45,825 bases of DNA from Thermoplasmata archaeon (GTDB taxonomy: Archaea; Thermoplasmatota; Thermoplasmata; Thermoplasmatales; Thermoplasmataceae), in contig JAJZLU010000077.1 in assembly GCA_021850545.1 (NCBI GenBank), forward strand, positions 1 to 45,825, read 5' to 3'. Positions 1-7,547 of this stretch are shown in pieces. The position numbers and the translations under genes are program-made. The first letter of the stretch is position 1. The number at the start of each line of letters is the position of its first letter. Under the pieces are notes generated by a model. That model was not told the origin of the DNA. It ran no database searches and saw only the letters and a list, made by a program, of their open reading frames with translations.

Positions 1-167
1 TTCTCCCCCTTCACGTTCCAGTGCGCCTGTTTTGTCTGCGAGTACAGGTCAGATGCTGCCGCCAGGTCCCTGTTGAGATTGGATATGATTTCAGATCTTG
101 CTTTCTCCGGTATATCTATGCTTGTGCGGAATTTTGTTCCCTTAAGCACCTTAGTTTCTGCTTCCAT
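1..167 (-). CDS. dps: Dps/ferritin-like DNA protection protein (N-terminal part, runs off the window)
   Basis: Only the first 55 codons lie in the window; the rest is beyond base 1. The reading starts at ATG 165-167 (MEAETKVLKG) and contains the Dps first-helix signature LNRDLAAASDLYSQTKQAHW, with the H-W pair followed by NVKG. In Dps this helix supplies ferroxidase-centre residues at the subunit interface. Family role: a 12-subunit cage that oxidises Fe(II) with peroxide and protects DNA. A TATA-like CTTTATTA on the minus strand lies about 25 bp upstream, fitting leaderless transcription. It is divergent from the DsrE-like gene at 314, so the two share an intergenic control region. A related ferritin-like family cannot be ruled out from the N-terminus alone. 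Confidence 0.85.
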   Translation of the reverse strand, partial: MEAETKVLKGTKFRTSIDIPEKARSEIISNLNRDLAAASDLYSQTKQAHWNVKGE

Positions 168-271
168 ATTTTATCATGCCGTCATGAGTAATAAAGCTTA
201 TAGAAATCCTTTAAAATTGGCATTTTGCCTGCAGTTGGCATTGCCCACTGAAACCTGCCTTCCTACCAACT

Positions 272-288
272 AGTTAAGAATTTTAACT
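272..288. promoter_or_regulatory. Inverted repeat between dps and the DsrE-like gene
   Basis: AGTTAA-GAATT-TTAACT: perfect 6-bp arms around a 5-bp AT spacer. It sits 26-42 bases before the ATG at 314, where the TATA box of that gene is expected, so it may be an operator overlapping the promoter. Could also be chance in AT-rich DNA. Confidence 0.35.
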
Positions 289-313
289 CATAGCAAATCC
301 AGGTGTGGTTAAA

Positions 314-655
314 ATGCAGAAAACTTTGTTTTACATCGTTGCGAGCGAAAAAGAGAGGGACAGGGCAGTCATGGGACTCAACATAGCAAGAAGATCACAC
401 GAATTCAAGAGATTTGCAGACGTGAAGGTGATATTGCAGGGCTCTAGCCAGAAGATTCTTTTCGATGAGGACAAGAATGTGAAGGAGACTGTTGACTACC
501 TCATTGCCAACAAGGTAATCGACTCCGCGTGCACTTTCATTGCAAAGACCCTCTCCATTGAGGAGCAGATACAGAAGAGGGGTGTTGAACTCAAGCCCTC
601 GGGAGAAAGGATGTCGGCCCTCGTGAATGACGGCTACATCCCACTGGTCTTCTGA
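314..655 (+). CDS. DsrE-family-like small protein
   Basis: 113 residues, soluble. The pattern resembles DsrE/DsrF-like alpha/beta proteins: an N-terminal strand (KTLFYIVAS), helix, a second strand ending VKVILQGSS, a helix, then a Cys-containing segment (SACTFIAKTL) and a C-terminal IPLVF strand. DsrE-type proteins act in sulfur relay or thiol chemistry; no specific role can be assigned here. An in-frame GTG lies at 305, but AGGTG at 301-305 gives good ribosome-binding spacing for ATG 314, so that start was chosen. It is followed by a hairpin terminator. The neighbourhood (Dps, CoA-disulfide reductase) is redox-themed, but that link is inference. Confidence 0.6.
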   Translation: MQKTLFYIVASEKERDRAVMGLNIARRSHEFKRFADVKVILQGSSQKILFDEDKNVKETVDYLIANKVIDSACTFIAKTLSIEEQIQKRGVELKPSGERMSALVNDGYIPLVF

Positions 656-667
656 GGGCTTGCCAAA

Positions 668-705
668 GATTGGGCTTGATTATCAAAGCCCAATTACATT
701 TTTTT
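668..705 (+). terminator. Hairpin plus T-run terminator after the DsrE-like gene
   Basis: Perfect 10-bp stem (668-677 with 686-695; core ATTGGGCTT/AAGCCCAAT), 8-nt loop, then T7 at 699-705. This looks like a bacterial intrinsic terminator; most archaeal ends in this window are T-runs without a stem. It starts 13 bases after the stop codon. Confidence 0.75.
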
Positions 706-1185
706 ATCTGAAATCAATTGTTGTCATCGATACAGAATCGTACATTATCTCATTGGATAGGACCTCTGCCCTGAACTTGTCGCCGGTTGCCCCTGCAAGG
801 ACCATAAACTGTGCGAGGCCCCCTTCCGGAGCAGCTGCCCTGTAATTTTTTTCAGGGATATTCCATACGCCTTTCCAGTCTGACTTTCCCATGAAATTCA
901 GGACCATATTCAGGTACTCCACAGCATCTTCGGGGATTTTGCCGGAGGGATGCTGAAAAAGATCCAGTCTGTAAAATTCCGGCGGAAAGCCGCTGAAATC
1001 GAATATTTGCCTCATTTTCCCGGTGCTTATGGGAGCGATGCCTCCACGGGTTGAGAAATGGGGCGTTGTAACGAATGCCGCATCCATGCCTTTGGGAAAT
1101 TTTCTCCCCTCTCCCTCAGGGCAATCCTGCTTGCATCCCTGCCCTCAAGTGATGGATCAATGAGCATAGGCCCGTTCGGAGCTTA
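704..1185 (-). pseudogene. Decayed DODA-type extradiol dioxygenase (LigB superfamily)
   Basis: An open frame of 127 codons (704-1087) carries dioxygenase-like pieces: FVTTPHFSTRGG, then FDFSGFPPEFYRLD (DODA consensus DFxGFPxELY) and the C-terminal ...AGATGDKF...VSMTTIDFR. Upstream in a different frame (about 1088-1185) lies APNGPMLIDPSLEGRD, which resembles the N-terminal HGxP region of the family, and the codon before it is a stop (TAA). A one-base shift near 1087 separates the two parts. The family is about 250-270 residues; the roughly 90-residue middle after FYRLD, with further active-site residues, is missing. I therefore read it as an inactivated gene with a frameshift, a stop and an internal deletion. 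Alternative: the 127-codon frame is still translated as a small protein. Confidence 0.6.
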
Positions 1186-1237
1186 GAGAATGCCCTGCAG
1201 TGCCTTGCCCAATTATACGGCACAATGATTTAGAGTT

Positions 1238-2584
1238 TCAGCTGAGTTTCCCGAGTAGCACATCTGCTGCAACACCAAGTGGTTCCCATGATGGCGAAAA
1301 TGGCGGGGAATATGAGTAGTCTATTCTCGTAAGGTCCTCTATCCTCATTCTTCCATACAGTGCGGCAGCGAGCACATCCAGCCGCTTAGCAACACCTTCC
1401 TTCCCTACCAGCATTCCACCAAGCAGCCTGTGGGTGTTCTCATCGGCAATGAGCTTGATCTTGAGAGAGGCCGATCCAGGGTAATATGAGGCACGAGAAG
1501 TAGATGTTATTGCAGCCGATACTGGCCTGAACCTGTTCTGCTTGGCTTCCTCTTCTGTAAGGCCGGTTCTTCCCACTTCAAGGGAAAACACCTTCACGAC
1601 CTCTGTGCCAACGATCCCGTTGTAAACGCTTCTTCTGCCGGCCGCATTTTCGCCGGCAATCCTTCCGCCCTTGTTTGATCCTGTGGCCAGGGGAAAATAA
1701 ATGTCCTTTCCGGTGACAAGGTGCCTGGTTGTTGCAACATCCCCTGCGGCAAAGACCATAGGGGCACTAGTCTGCATCCTTTCGTTCACCACAATTGCAC
1801 CTCCTGCGCCCGTCCTTATCCCGGCCTGAGAAGCAATCTCACTGTTTGGAATGACTCCTGTGGCAACAAAGACTGCATCTGCATGAACTTCGGTGTTGCC
1901 TGCCCTGATTGAAGCTACCCTGCCTTCATCGGACCCCACATCATGTATTGGGGAGTTCAGAAGAAGCCTGACCTTGTTTGCTTCCAGCTCTTTTGAGAGT
2001 GTGGGGTGGAAATCTCCATCAATGCCCCTGAGGAGCCTTTCAGATCTCTGGATGATGGTGACATCCTTCCCCATCTTTGATAGGGCTTCAGCCATCTCAA
2101 GCCCCACATATCCTGCACCGATTATTGACACCGCCTGGGCATTTTCCATTGCCTTTTCAAGCGGGAGAAGGTCATCTATATGCCTGAGGGTGTAAACATT
2201 GGTCTTATCCCTGAACACCTCAGGTATCTGTGGCCTTGCCCCGGTTGCAATGATAAGCCTGTCGTAACTGTCCTGGACTGTCTCATTTCCCTTCTGTACT
2301 GTTATCTTCTTCGCAGAAACGTCAATGGAAGTAACGCGCGAGTGAAGTTCCACATTGATCCTGCGTTCTTCCACAAATTTTGACACGGGATAATGTATCA
2401 GGTCATCGAATTCCCTCACTTCCCCACCTAGATAAAAGGGCATCCCGCATGCTGAATAGGAGACATGCTCTCCTGCCTCGTATACAACAACCGTGCTTTC
2501 AGGTGCGTATTTTCTGGCCCGGGAGGCGGCGCTCATTCCTGCTGCGTCTCCGCCGATAACTATAATCCTAAGTGGGGAACTCAT
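1238..2584 (-). CDS. CoA-disulfide reductase / NADH oxidase family flavoprotein
   Basis: 448 residues. N-terminal FAD Rossmann motif (IIVIGGDAAGMSAA), then SYSACGMPFY with a redox-active single Cys at about residue 46, as in CoA-disulfide reductases and NADH oxidases. A second Rossmann motif, SIIGAGYVGLEMAEAL, binds NAD(P)H, and FAAGDVA is the second FAD motif. The C-terminal dimerisation domain ends near SYSPPFSPSWEPL. There is no rhodanese extension. Family reaction: NAD(P)H-dependent reduction of CoA disulfide, polysulfide or O2; the substrate cannot be read from sequence. An in-frame codon at 2599 would add five residues; ATG 2584 is preferred because a TAAATA box lies about 25 bp upstream and homologues begin right at the Rossmann strand. 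Confidence 0.85.
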   Translation of the reverse strand: MSSPLRIIVIGGDAAGMSAASRARKYAPESTVVVYEAGEHVSYSACGMPFYLGGEVREFDDLIHYPVSKFVEERRINVELHSRVTSIDVSAKKITVQKGNETVQDSYDRLIIATGARPQIPEVFRDKTNVYTLRHIDDLLPLEKAMENAQAVSIIGAGYVGLEMAEALSKMGKDVTIIQRSERLLRGIDGDFHPTLSKELEANKVRLLLNSPIHDVGSDEGRVASIRAGNTEVHADAVFVATGVIPNSEIASQAGIRTGAGGAIVVNERMQTSAPMVFAAGDVATTRHLVTGKDIYFPLATGSNKGGRIAGENAAGRRSVYNGIVGTEVVKVFSLEVGRTGLTEEEAKQNRFRPVSAAITSTSRASYYPGSASLKIKLIADENTHRLLGGMLVGKEGVAKRLDVLAAALYGRMRIEDLTRIDYSYSPPFSPSWEPLGVAADVLLGKLS

Positions 2585-2695
2585 AATTTGATATCCCATT
2601 CTCTTATTTATGGAATGGCCGTGAATGAATTGTTCAGTTATTTATGCCGGATACTGCATTGACCGCATTTCAGCCAATGTTTTGCTCAAGTGGAA

Positions 2696-2703
2696 TTATA
2701 TAA
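2696..2703 (+). promoter_or_regulatory. TATA box of the 74-residue membrane protein gene
   Basis: TTATATAA, centred 26 bp before ATG 2726: standard leaderless spacing. Confidence 0.6.
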
Positions 2704-2725
2704 TGTGGAGCCATGATTAAGGTAA

Positions 2726-2950
2726 ATGAACCGAAGGCTCCTTTCCGCAAGTCTGGCGGGAATAATTCTAGTGATCGCTGTGGTGTTCCTCATACCTGTG
2801 ATCCCTGCCACTATTCCAGCTGCAGAGGTACAATTTCCGTTTCATTATCTCAAATCAATCAGTTCCCTGTTCTCACCATACGGTACAAGCTACTGGAATG
2901 GGAGATTTTATTTCAGCCCAAAACCGCCCTTCAACTATACTCTTGTTTAG
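2726..2950 (+). CDS. Tiny membrane-anchored or secreted protein, unknown
   Basis: 74 residues: MNRR followed by a strongly hydrophobic stretch (about residues 6-32, LLSASLAGIILVIAVVFLIP), then an aromatic tail (WNGRFYFSPKPPF) that would lie outside the cell. No family recognised. A clear TATA box sits 26 bp upstream and AGGT lies six bases before the ATG, so expression is plausible. It could be a signal-anchored peptide or a truncated remnant of a longer exported protein. It lies alone between the CoA-disulfide-reductase-like gene (divergent) and the dehydrogenase gene (convergent). Confidence 0.5.
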   Translation: MNRRLLSASLAGIILVIAVVFLIPVIPATIPAAEVQFPFHYLKSISSLFSPYGTSYWNGRFYFSPKPPFNYTLV

Positions 2951-3011
2951 TGGCCATATGATCTGAGATTTTCACATACAATGCATGAAGACCATTGCCA
3001 AGCTTTCCGGT

Positions 3012-4070
3012 TCAGCCTTTGACTCTGATGTCGATAGAGCGTTCCTTCAGGTATTCCATAACGAAACTGAAGGAGGTGCCGTCCTTCCCAATCCATTCTG
3101 CGGGAAAGGTTCCCCTGCCATGTATTTTAGATTCCAGCACTGCCTTTGCCATGGCCGCGGCGGAGAAACCTGTCATGCGACCCATTGAACTTACCCGGTT
3201 TCTGCTGTCAAAGCGATCAATTATGCTGTATTCCGGCCCTTTTCCGTCCTTCGGAGTTACCCTCAGAATGCTTACATCGGGCACATCCCTTACTGTCCTC
3301 CTGAAGAGTTCGTCTGATATCTCCCTCGCGCTGGAATTGCCAATCTTTTCGCTGCTGAAATAGCCCATATCGTGGAGGAATTTCATTTTCTCCATATGGC
3401 CGGGATGCCTGAGGGTCTTTTCTACAATTGATCCTTCCCTGAAAGTGCTCAGTATGGTTGAAAGCCCGTCAGAATAGAATGATTCCAGTTTCCCGAAGCC
3501 CTCCAGTTCCATGGGTTCAATTGTTTCAAGCGGCATGGCTTCCCTGATGGAGCCATTTACTATGTACCTCGCAGGCCTTGTATATTCGTCTATGACACTC
3601 GATGCATTGAAAGTCGGGATATAGCCCATGGGCGGCATGGGTTTCTCCTGAAGGCCAGCCACAAGTATTTCCATGTCCCTTGAGCCGTGCCCATAATACA
3701 GTTTCCCTGCGATTATGTTGGAAAGGCCGGGGGCAAATCCTGCATGTGGGATGTAGAGGCAGCCATGCTCCCTGGCCATGTCATCGAATTCAAAAGGATC
3801 ATAATCTGTGAATGAAATATCGACAACATTCCTGCCCATACCAAGGGCGAACTTTACAGCATCATGCCCCACTTCAGATGGCAGGGCTGCTACAACTAGG
3901 TCAGCCTTCTCCAGCCCGGGCATTTCCATATAGTTCCCTTTGAATTTCCTGATGCCTTCCAGTTTTGCCAGGGCCACTGGATCTGTGTCTGCAACCAGGA
4001 CATCTTCTGTTGCTGAAAGGTCCCGGGCTATGACCCTACCCATCCTTCCCGCCCCAATAATAATTATCAA
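3012..4070 (-). CDS. Saccharopine dehydrogenase-family / lysine 6-dehydrogenase-like oxidoreductase
   Basis: 352 residues. N-terminal NAD(P) Rossmann motif IIIIGAGRMGRVIA (residues 2-15) and the family block VVAALPSEVGHDAVKFAL...VDISF, then HAGFAPGLSNI, typical of saccharopine dehydrogenase and L-lysine dehydrogenase. The length matches short archaeal and Geobacillus-type lysine 6-dehydrogenases better than bifunctional saccharopine reductases. Likely reaction: NAD(P)-dependent oxidation of lysine or saccharopine-like amino acids. The start is a TTG at 4070 with GGAG about ten bases upstream; the motif begins at residue 2, so little can be missing. No lysine-pathway genes adjoin it. Substrate assignment is inference. 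Confidence 0.75.
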   Translation of the reverse strand: MIIIIGAGRMGRVIARDLSATEDVLVADTDPVALAKLEGIRKFKGNYMEMPGLEKADLVVAALPSEVGHDAVKFALGMGRNVVDISFTDYDPFEFDDMAREHGCLYIPHAGFAPGLSNIIAGKLYYGHGSRDMEILVAGLQEKPMPPMGYIPTFNASSVIDEYTRPARYIVNGSIREAMPLETIEPMELEGFGKLESFYSDGLSTILSTFREGSIVEKTLRHPGHMEKMKFLHDMGYFSSEKIGNSSAREISDELFRRTVRDVPDVSILRVTPKDGKGPEYSIIDRFDSRNRVSSMGRMTGFSAAAMAKAVLESKIHGRGTFPAEWIGKDGTSFSFVMEYLKERSIDIRVKG

Positions 4071-4139
4071 ACTGACACTGCTCCTGCTAAGAAAAGTAAA
4101 AAGGGTAAGAAAAAGTTTGGCGCAATAACAGGCCCACCA

Positions 4140-4322
4140 TTAATGCATGGTCTTTATTGCTGAAGTTACCTTTTTCCTAAGGTCTTCCGGGATCTGTTTT
4201 ATGTTGTGCGCTTCTGCTGCATGCTTGGTTATTTTTGGCATGAGGGAGTCCATTGAGTCAGCATGGGTCTCAAATCCGCAATCCATTCCAATATCCTTGC
4301 ACCTAAAACTGTATGAAGTCAT
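4140..4322 (-). CDS. DUF1059 small protein
   Basis: 60 residues: MTSYSFRCKDIGMDCGFE, then a helical half ending EDLRKKVTSAIKTMH. The two cysteines (residues 8 and 14) and the H-A-A-x-x-H segment are the DUF1059 signature, a family described as predicted small metal-binding proteins; function unknown. A GTG nine bases earlier is in frame, but AGTGG precedes ATG 4322 with ribosome-binding spacing. Downstream on the minus strand lies a pyrimidine-rich tract (about 4086-4115) that can serve as terminator before the dehydrogenase gene. Confidence 0.8.
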   Translation of the reverse strand: MTSYSFRCKDIGMDCGFETHADSMDSLMPKITKHAAEAHNIKQIPEDLRKKVTSAIKTMH

Positions 4323-4393
4323 TTTGACCACTTTAAAAGACTGATGTCCCTGTATTAAGGCTTAAGCCAAACATGTAAGGATGGACTCATGGC

Positions 4394-4765
4394 CTAATGT
4401 TTCGCCCTGGGCTTTGCCTTTCCAATCCACTGCTCTCCCCATTTCCTGAGGTCCGAAAGCGCTCCACCCAGGGAGCTTCCTTTTTCCGTTAGTGAATATT
4501 TTACCCTGAATGGCCTGGTGCTCTCGACTTCCCTGCTTATGATTTCCCTTTCCTCAAGGTATTTCAACGTGGAAGCCAGAGTCTTTGAATTCACGTCCGG
4601 TATGGTCTTCATGAGCTCATTGAAACCCATCGGACTGTCTGCGAGGTATCTGATCACAATAAGCTTCCATTCTCCCCCAATCTCCCTGATGGCATTCACG
4701 ATTGGGCAGGTTTCCTCAATGGGACTTTCCCTGATTAATTCCTCAGAAGCTTTGCTTTCTGCCAT
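4394..4765 (-). CDS. HxlR-family winged-helix transcriptional regulator
   Basis: 123 residues. Single MarR/HxlR winged helix: CPIVNAIREIGGEWKLIVIRYL (the Cys before helix 1 and the W-K-x-x-I-x-x-L pattern are typical), FNELMKTIPDVNSKTLASTL as recognition helix, and LEEREIISREV...PFRVKYSLTEKG as wing. HxlR proteins are dimeric repressors or activators, often of redox or aldehyde-response genes. It is divergent from the YceI gene, and a 9-bp-arm palindrome lies between them, so self-regulation and control of yceI are likely. A TATA-like ATTTAAATA lies about 30 bp upstream. Confidence 0.9.
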   Translation of the reverse strand: MAESKASEELIRESPIEETCPIVNAIREIGGEWKLIVIRYLADSPMGFNELMKTIPDVNSKTLASTLKYLEEREIISREVESTRPFRVKYSLTEKGSSLGGALSDLRKWGEQWIGKAKPRAKH

Positions 4766-4830
4766 CCTATTTATAATAAGTTGCCTCCGGTATTTAAATG
4801 TATTCTCTCTATTGAGTTTATTTAATGTAT

Positions 4831-4851
4831 TAACTTACCAATGGTAAGTTA
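4831..4851. promoter_or_regulatory. Palindromic operator between the HxlR and YceI genes
   Basis: TAACTTACC-AAT-GGTAAGTTA: perfect 9-bp arms, 3-bp spacer. It abuts the TATA box of the YceI gene and lies about 65 bp upstream of the HxlR start, a position suited to repression of the YceI promoter by a dimeric winged-helix protein. Confidence 0.75.
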
Positions 4852-4857
4852 TAAATA
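4850..4857 (+). promoter_or_regulatory. TATA box of the YceI gene
   Basis: TATAAATA centred 24-25 bp before ATG 4878; its first bases overlap the palindrome, so protein bound there would block TBP. Confidence 0.65.
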
Positions 4858-4877
4858 AAGAGAAACGATGTAGCACC

Positions 4878-5411
4878 ATGGCAGTTAAGAACTGGACAAT
4901 TGATAAGGCACATTCCGCAATGGAATTCAGTGTCAAGCACATGATGATCTCAACAGTCAGGGGCAAATTCGAGGATTTTGACGGTGAAATCATCGGCGAC
5001 GCTGATGACTTCAGCACCATGAAAGCAAAGGTCACCATCAAGGCAAAGAGCATTGCAACAGGAAACCCGGACAGGGACAACCACCTCAGGTCAGATGACC
5101 TCTTTGCAAGCGAGAAATTCCAGGACATCACCTTTGTATCCAAGAAAGTAGCCGTAAAAGGCGAGGACCTAGAAGTTGTTGGTGATCTGAGCATAAGGGG
5201 AACCACGAAAGAGGTCACGCTTAAGGGCGAATACAGCGGCAAAGTCAACGACCCATGGGGAAACGAGAGATTTGGCCTGACAGCTGCAACCACAATTAAC
5301 CGCCAGGATTACGGCGTCAAGTGGAACATGGTCCTTGAGGGCGGCGGCCTCATGGTCGGGGACAAGGTAAACCTCTCCATAAGCATCGAAGCCTTCGCGC
5401 CAAAGAACTGA
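4878..5411 (+). CDS. YceI-family polyisoprenoid-binding-like protein
   Basis: 177 residues. N-terminal WTIDKAHSAMEFSVKHMM and VRGKFEDFDGEI are the YceI signature (W-x-I-D-x-x-H-S-x-x-x-F-x-V-x-H), followed by DNHLRSDDLF, FVSKKV, LSIRGTTKEVTL and a C-terminal VNLSISIEAFAPKN strand. The family is a lipocalin-like beta barrel that binds isoprenoid chains. There is no signal peptide, so it is probably cytosolic. Divergent from an HxlR regulator with a clear operator, so probably induced. It converges with the YhfC-like gene, with 19 bp between the stops. Confidence 0.9.
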   Translation: MAVKNWTIDKAHSAMEFSVKHMMISTVRGKFEDFDGEIIGDADDFSTMKAKVTIKAKSIATGNPDRDNHLRSDDLFASEKFQDITFVSKKVAVKGEDLEVVGDLSIRGTTKEVTLKGEYSGKVNDPWGNERFGLTAATTINRQDYGVKWNMVLEGGGLMVGDKVNLSISIEAFAPKN

Positions 5412-5430
5412 GCATCGATGGAAATGGCCC

Positions 5431-6210
5431 TCAACTCTGTGGGCCGGCTCCATCTTCTTTTTTCACTGCATTTACATTCATTCCCGCAACAGCTTTTTTA
5501 ACACTGGTTGCGACTGCAATAGCCAAAAGGGCGATTACGAAGAATATGGCCTCTGTCAGTGGTATGCCAAGTTTTCCAGCAAATGGGACAATGGAGTCAA
5601 CCAATCCCATGGGCAGGGCATATGCCAGATAGAGTCTCTTCCTGTAGGTGATTGAAGTTACAACCAGGAATCCCCATGAATAGTGCATAAGCAGGGAAGA
5701 GAGGCGCTCCAGCACAGAATACCCAACCAACGGGAGTGCCTGAAGAGTCCCAACAAACAGCCCAGGGCTTGCCTTGTGGAGCTGGTCCGATACCAGCGTG
5801 CTGAGGGAGGATGGGCCCGAGGCAATGATGAGAAAGTCAGCGAGAAGGCTTATGAGGGAAAGCGCTCCGAGCAGTATTCCGTTTTCCCAGAAAGCCAGGG
5901 ACAGCCCGTAGGCTTCGGCACTCTTCTGGGTGATGTATTTCCTGAAAGCGAGGGCAAAAAGGTAGGCCCCAAATACCTCGAACACAACCGTCTGGGCACC
6001 AAGGTAAAGGGCAGTGGGTACACTGGAATAACCAAATGATGCCACCATGCTCCCGAGGGTGAAGGCCTGGACAACTGTCTTAAGGGCTATTGCGAGGAAG
6101 TAAGATACCGCAGAAATGCCAAGGACGGCCAGGGTAAGGCCTTTCTTCCTGTACATGACCAGTAGGCCAACCACGATGGCGATTGAACCTATGGATTCAA
6201 GGAAAAACAC
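5431..6210 (-). CDS. YhfC-like integral membrane protein (possible membrane metalloprotease relative)
   Basis: 259 residues with about seven hydrophobic segments and a charged C-terminus. The motif order resembles the YhfC family (PF10086): a Glu in VVFEVFGAYL (E78), then AYGLSLAFWENGILLG (E109), then LERLSSLLMH (E168, R169, H176). In typical YhfC proteins these segments contain EExxR, GHGxxE and ERxxxxxxH; here the first His-bearing motif reads FWENG, so catalytic activity is doubtful. Starts with GTG at 6210. Family assignment is by pattern only. Confidence 0.55.
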   Translation of the reverse strand: MFFLESIGSIAIVVGLLVMYRKKGLTLAVLGISAVSYFLAIALKTVVQAFTLGSMVASFGYSSVPTALYLGAQTVVFEVFGAYLFALAFRKYITQKSAEAYGLSLAFWENGILLGALSLISLLADFLIIASGPSSLSTLVSDQLHKASPGLFVGTLQALPLVGYSVLERLSSLLMHYSWGFLVVTSITYRKRLYLAYALPMGLVDSIVPFAGKLGIPLTEAIFFVIALLAIAVATSVKKAVAGMNVNAVKKEDGAGPQS

Positions 6211-6319
6211 AGGATCTATATTTTCAATAGCCGTTTGTATCCCGGAATTATAATCACCCCAATAATAAAAATTGCCGTCTGCAAAAAAAGGAAAATATTA
6301 AAGTGGGCCTTGAGGGGTG

Positions 6320-7477
6320 TCACTTCATAGAGAGGAGCCTTATGGCACTGTCGAGCAGGATGTCAACACCCTTGGAAAGGGCTGCCTCGTCCACGGTGTA
6401 TGTCGGGCTGTGCTGTGGGCTAGTGATCCCCTTCTTTTCGTTCCCGACGCCAAGGAAGTAGAACGAGCCGGGGACCTCCCTGAGATAATAGGCAAAGTCC
6501 TCGCCTCCCATGGAGGGATTGGGATGATGCACATTCTTCTTCCCAAGGTGCTCTGATGCAACTTCATCAACAACTGCAGTTATCTCCGGGGTATTGAGTA
6601 CCGTGGGGTATCCTTCACTATACTCGTACTGGTATTCAACCCCGTAAGCCTGGCAAAGATGCTTCAGCAGATTTTCAAGCTCCTTCCTTATCTTGTCCTG
6701 GACATCCCTGTGGAAAGTCCTCACTGTTCCTGTAAGCTCTGCAGTGGGAGCTATGACATTGTACCTGAAACCTGAATTGAAGGTGCCAAATGTAACAACA
6801 GAAGGCAGGAAAGGATCGATCATCCTGGACACTATTGTCTGTGCCGTTGTCACAAATTCGGCAGCCACAACCAGTGCATCCACAGTTTCGTGGGGAGCTG
6901 ATCCATGCCCGCCCCTTCCCATAATTTTGACCCTGAATTCGTCTGCGTTGGCCATGGCTTCCCTGGCATATGTGGCCACGGATCCGGCTTCAAAGGATGA
7001 GATTACATGTTGCCCCAGGATGTAGTCAATCCCTTTCAGGGCGCCCGCTTTGATCAGGTTGACTGCGCCACCTGGAGGCCTTTCTTCAGCCACCTGGAAT
7101 AGCAGCCTTATTTTCCCCATGAAGGAGGATTTCATTCCAATGGCTTTTTTCGCTACTCCCAGGAGCATTGCTACATGGGCATCGTGTCCGCATGCGTGCA
7201 TTACGCCATGGTTCTTGGACTTGAACGGTAGTTCCGTGCCCTCCATAATGGGAAGGCCGTCCATGTCAGCCCTGAGCGCAACAGATTTGCCTCCCTCCTG
7301 CCCATGTATGTCCGCATACACTCCTCCATCCTTGACCTCATGGGCTTCAAGGCCCATTTTTTCCAGCTCACTCTTGATGGTCTTTATGGTATTAGATTCC
7401 TGAAAACTCAGTTCCGGGTTCTCATGGAAATACCTCCTCATGGAGATAACATATTCCTCCAGGCTGTCCATCGCCAT
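6320..7477 (-). CDS. M20D-family amidohydrolase (carboxypeptidase/aminoacylase type)
   Basis: 385 residues, full length. Zinc-site motifs in order: ALRADMDGLPI (D71, D73), HACGHDAH (C96, H98, H101), EERPPGGA (E131, E132), GQHV (H157) and a C-terminal GGEDFAYY. The lid-domain region carries GRGGHGSAPHE. The set of Cys, His and Glu matches the M20D group (hippurate hydrolase, IAA-amino-acid hydrolase, thermostable carboxypeptidase), which hydrolyse N-acyl amino acids or short peptides. Cytosolic: no signal peptide. Probably feeds peptide-derived amino acids into metabolism. Substrate unknown. Confidence 0.9.
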   Translation of the reverse strand: MAMDSLEEYVISMRRYFHENPELSFQESNTIKTIKSELEKMGLEAHEVKDGGVYADIHGQEGGKSVALRADMDGLPIMEGTELPFKSKNHGVMHACGHDAHVAMLLGVAKKAIGMKSSFMGKIRLLFQVAEERPPGGAVNLIKAGALKGIDYILGQHVISSFEAGSVATYAREAMANADEFRVKIMGRGGHGSAPHETVDALVVAAEFVTTAQTIVSRMIDPFLPSVVTFGTFNSGFRYNVIAPTAELTGTVRTFHRDVQDKIRKELENLLKHLCQAYGVEYQYEYSEGYPTVLNTPEITAVVDEVASEHLGKKNVHHPNPSMGGEDFAYYLREVPGSFYFLGVGNEKKGITSPQHSPTYTVDEAALSKGVDILLDSAIRLLSMK

Positions 7478-7547
7478 AAATTGTTAACGGCATACTTGAA
7501 TAAATAACCCACTCACGCCCGCTGCCAGTGAAGCAAAAAGGGGATGT

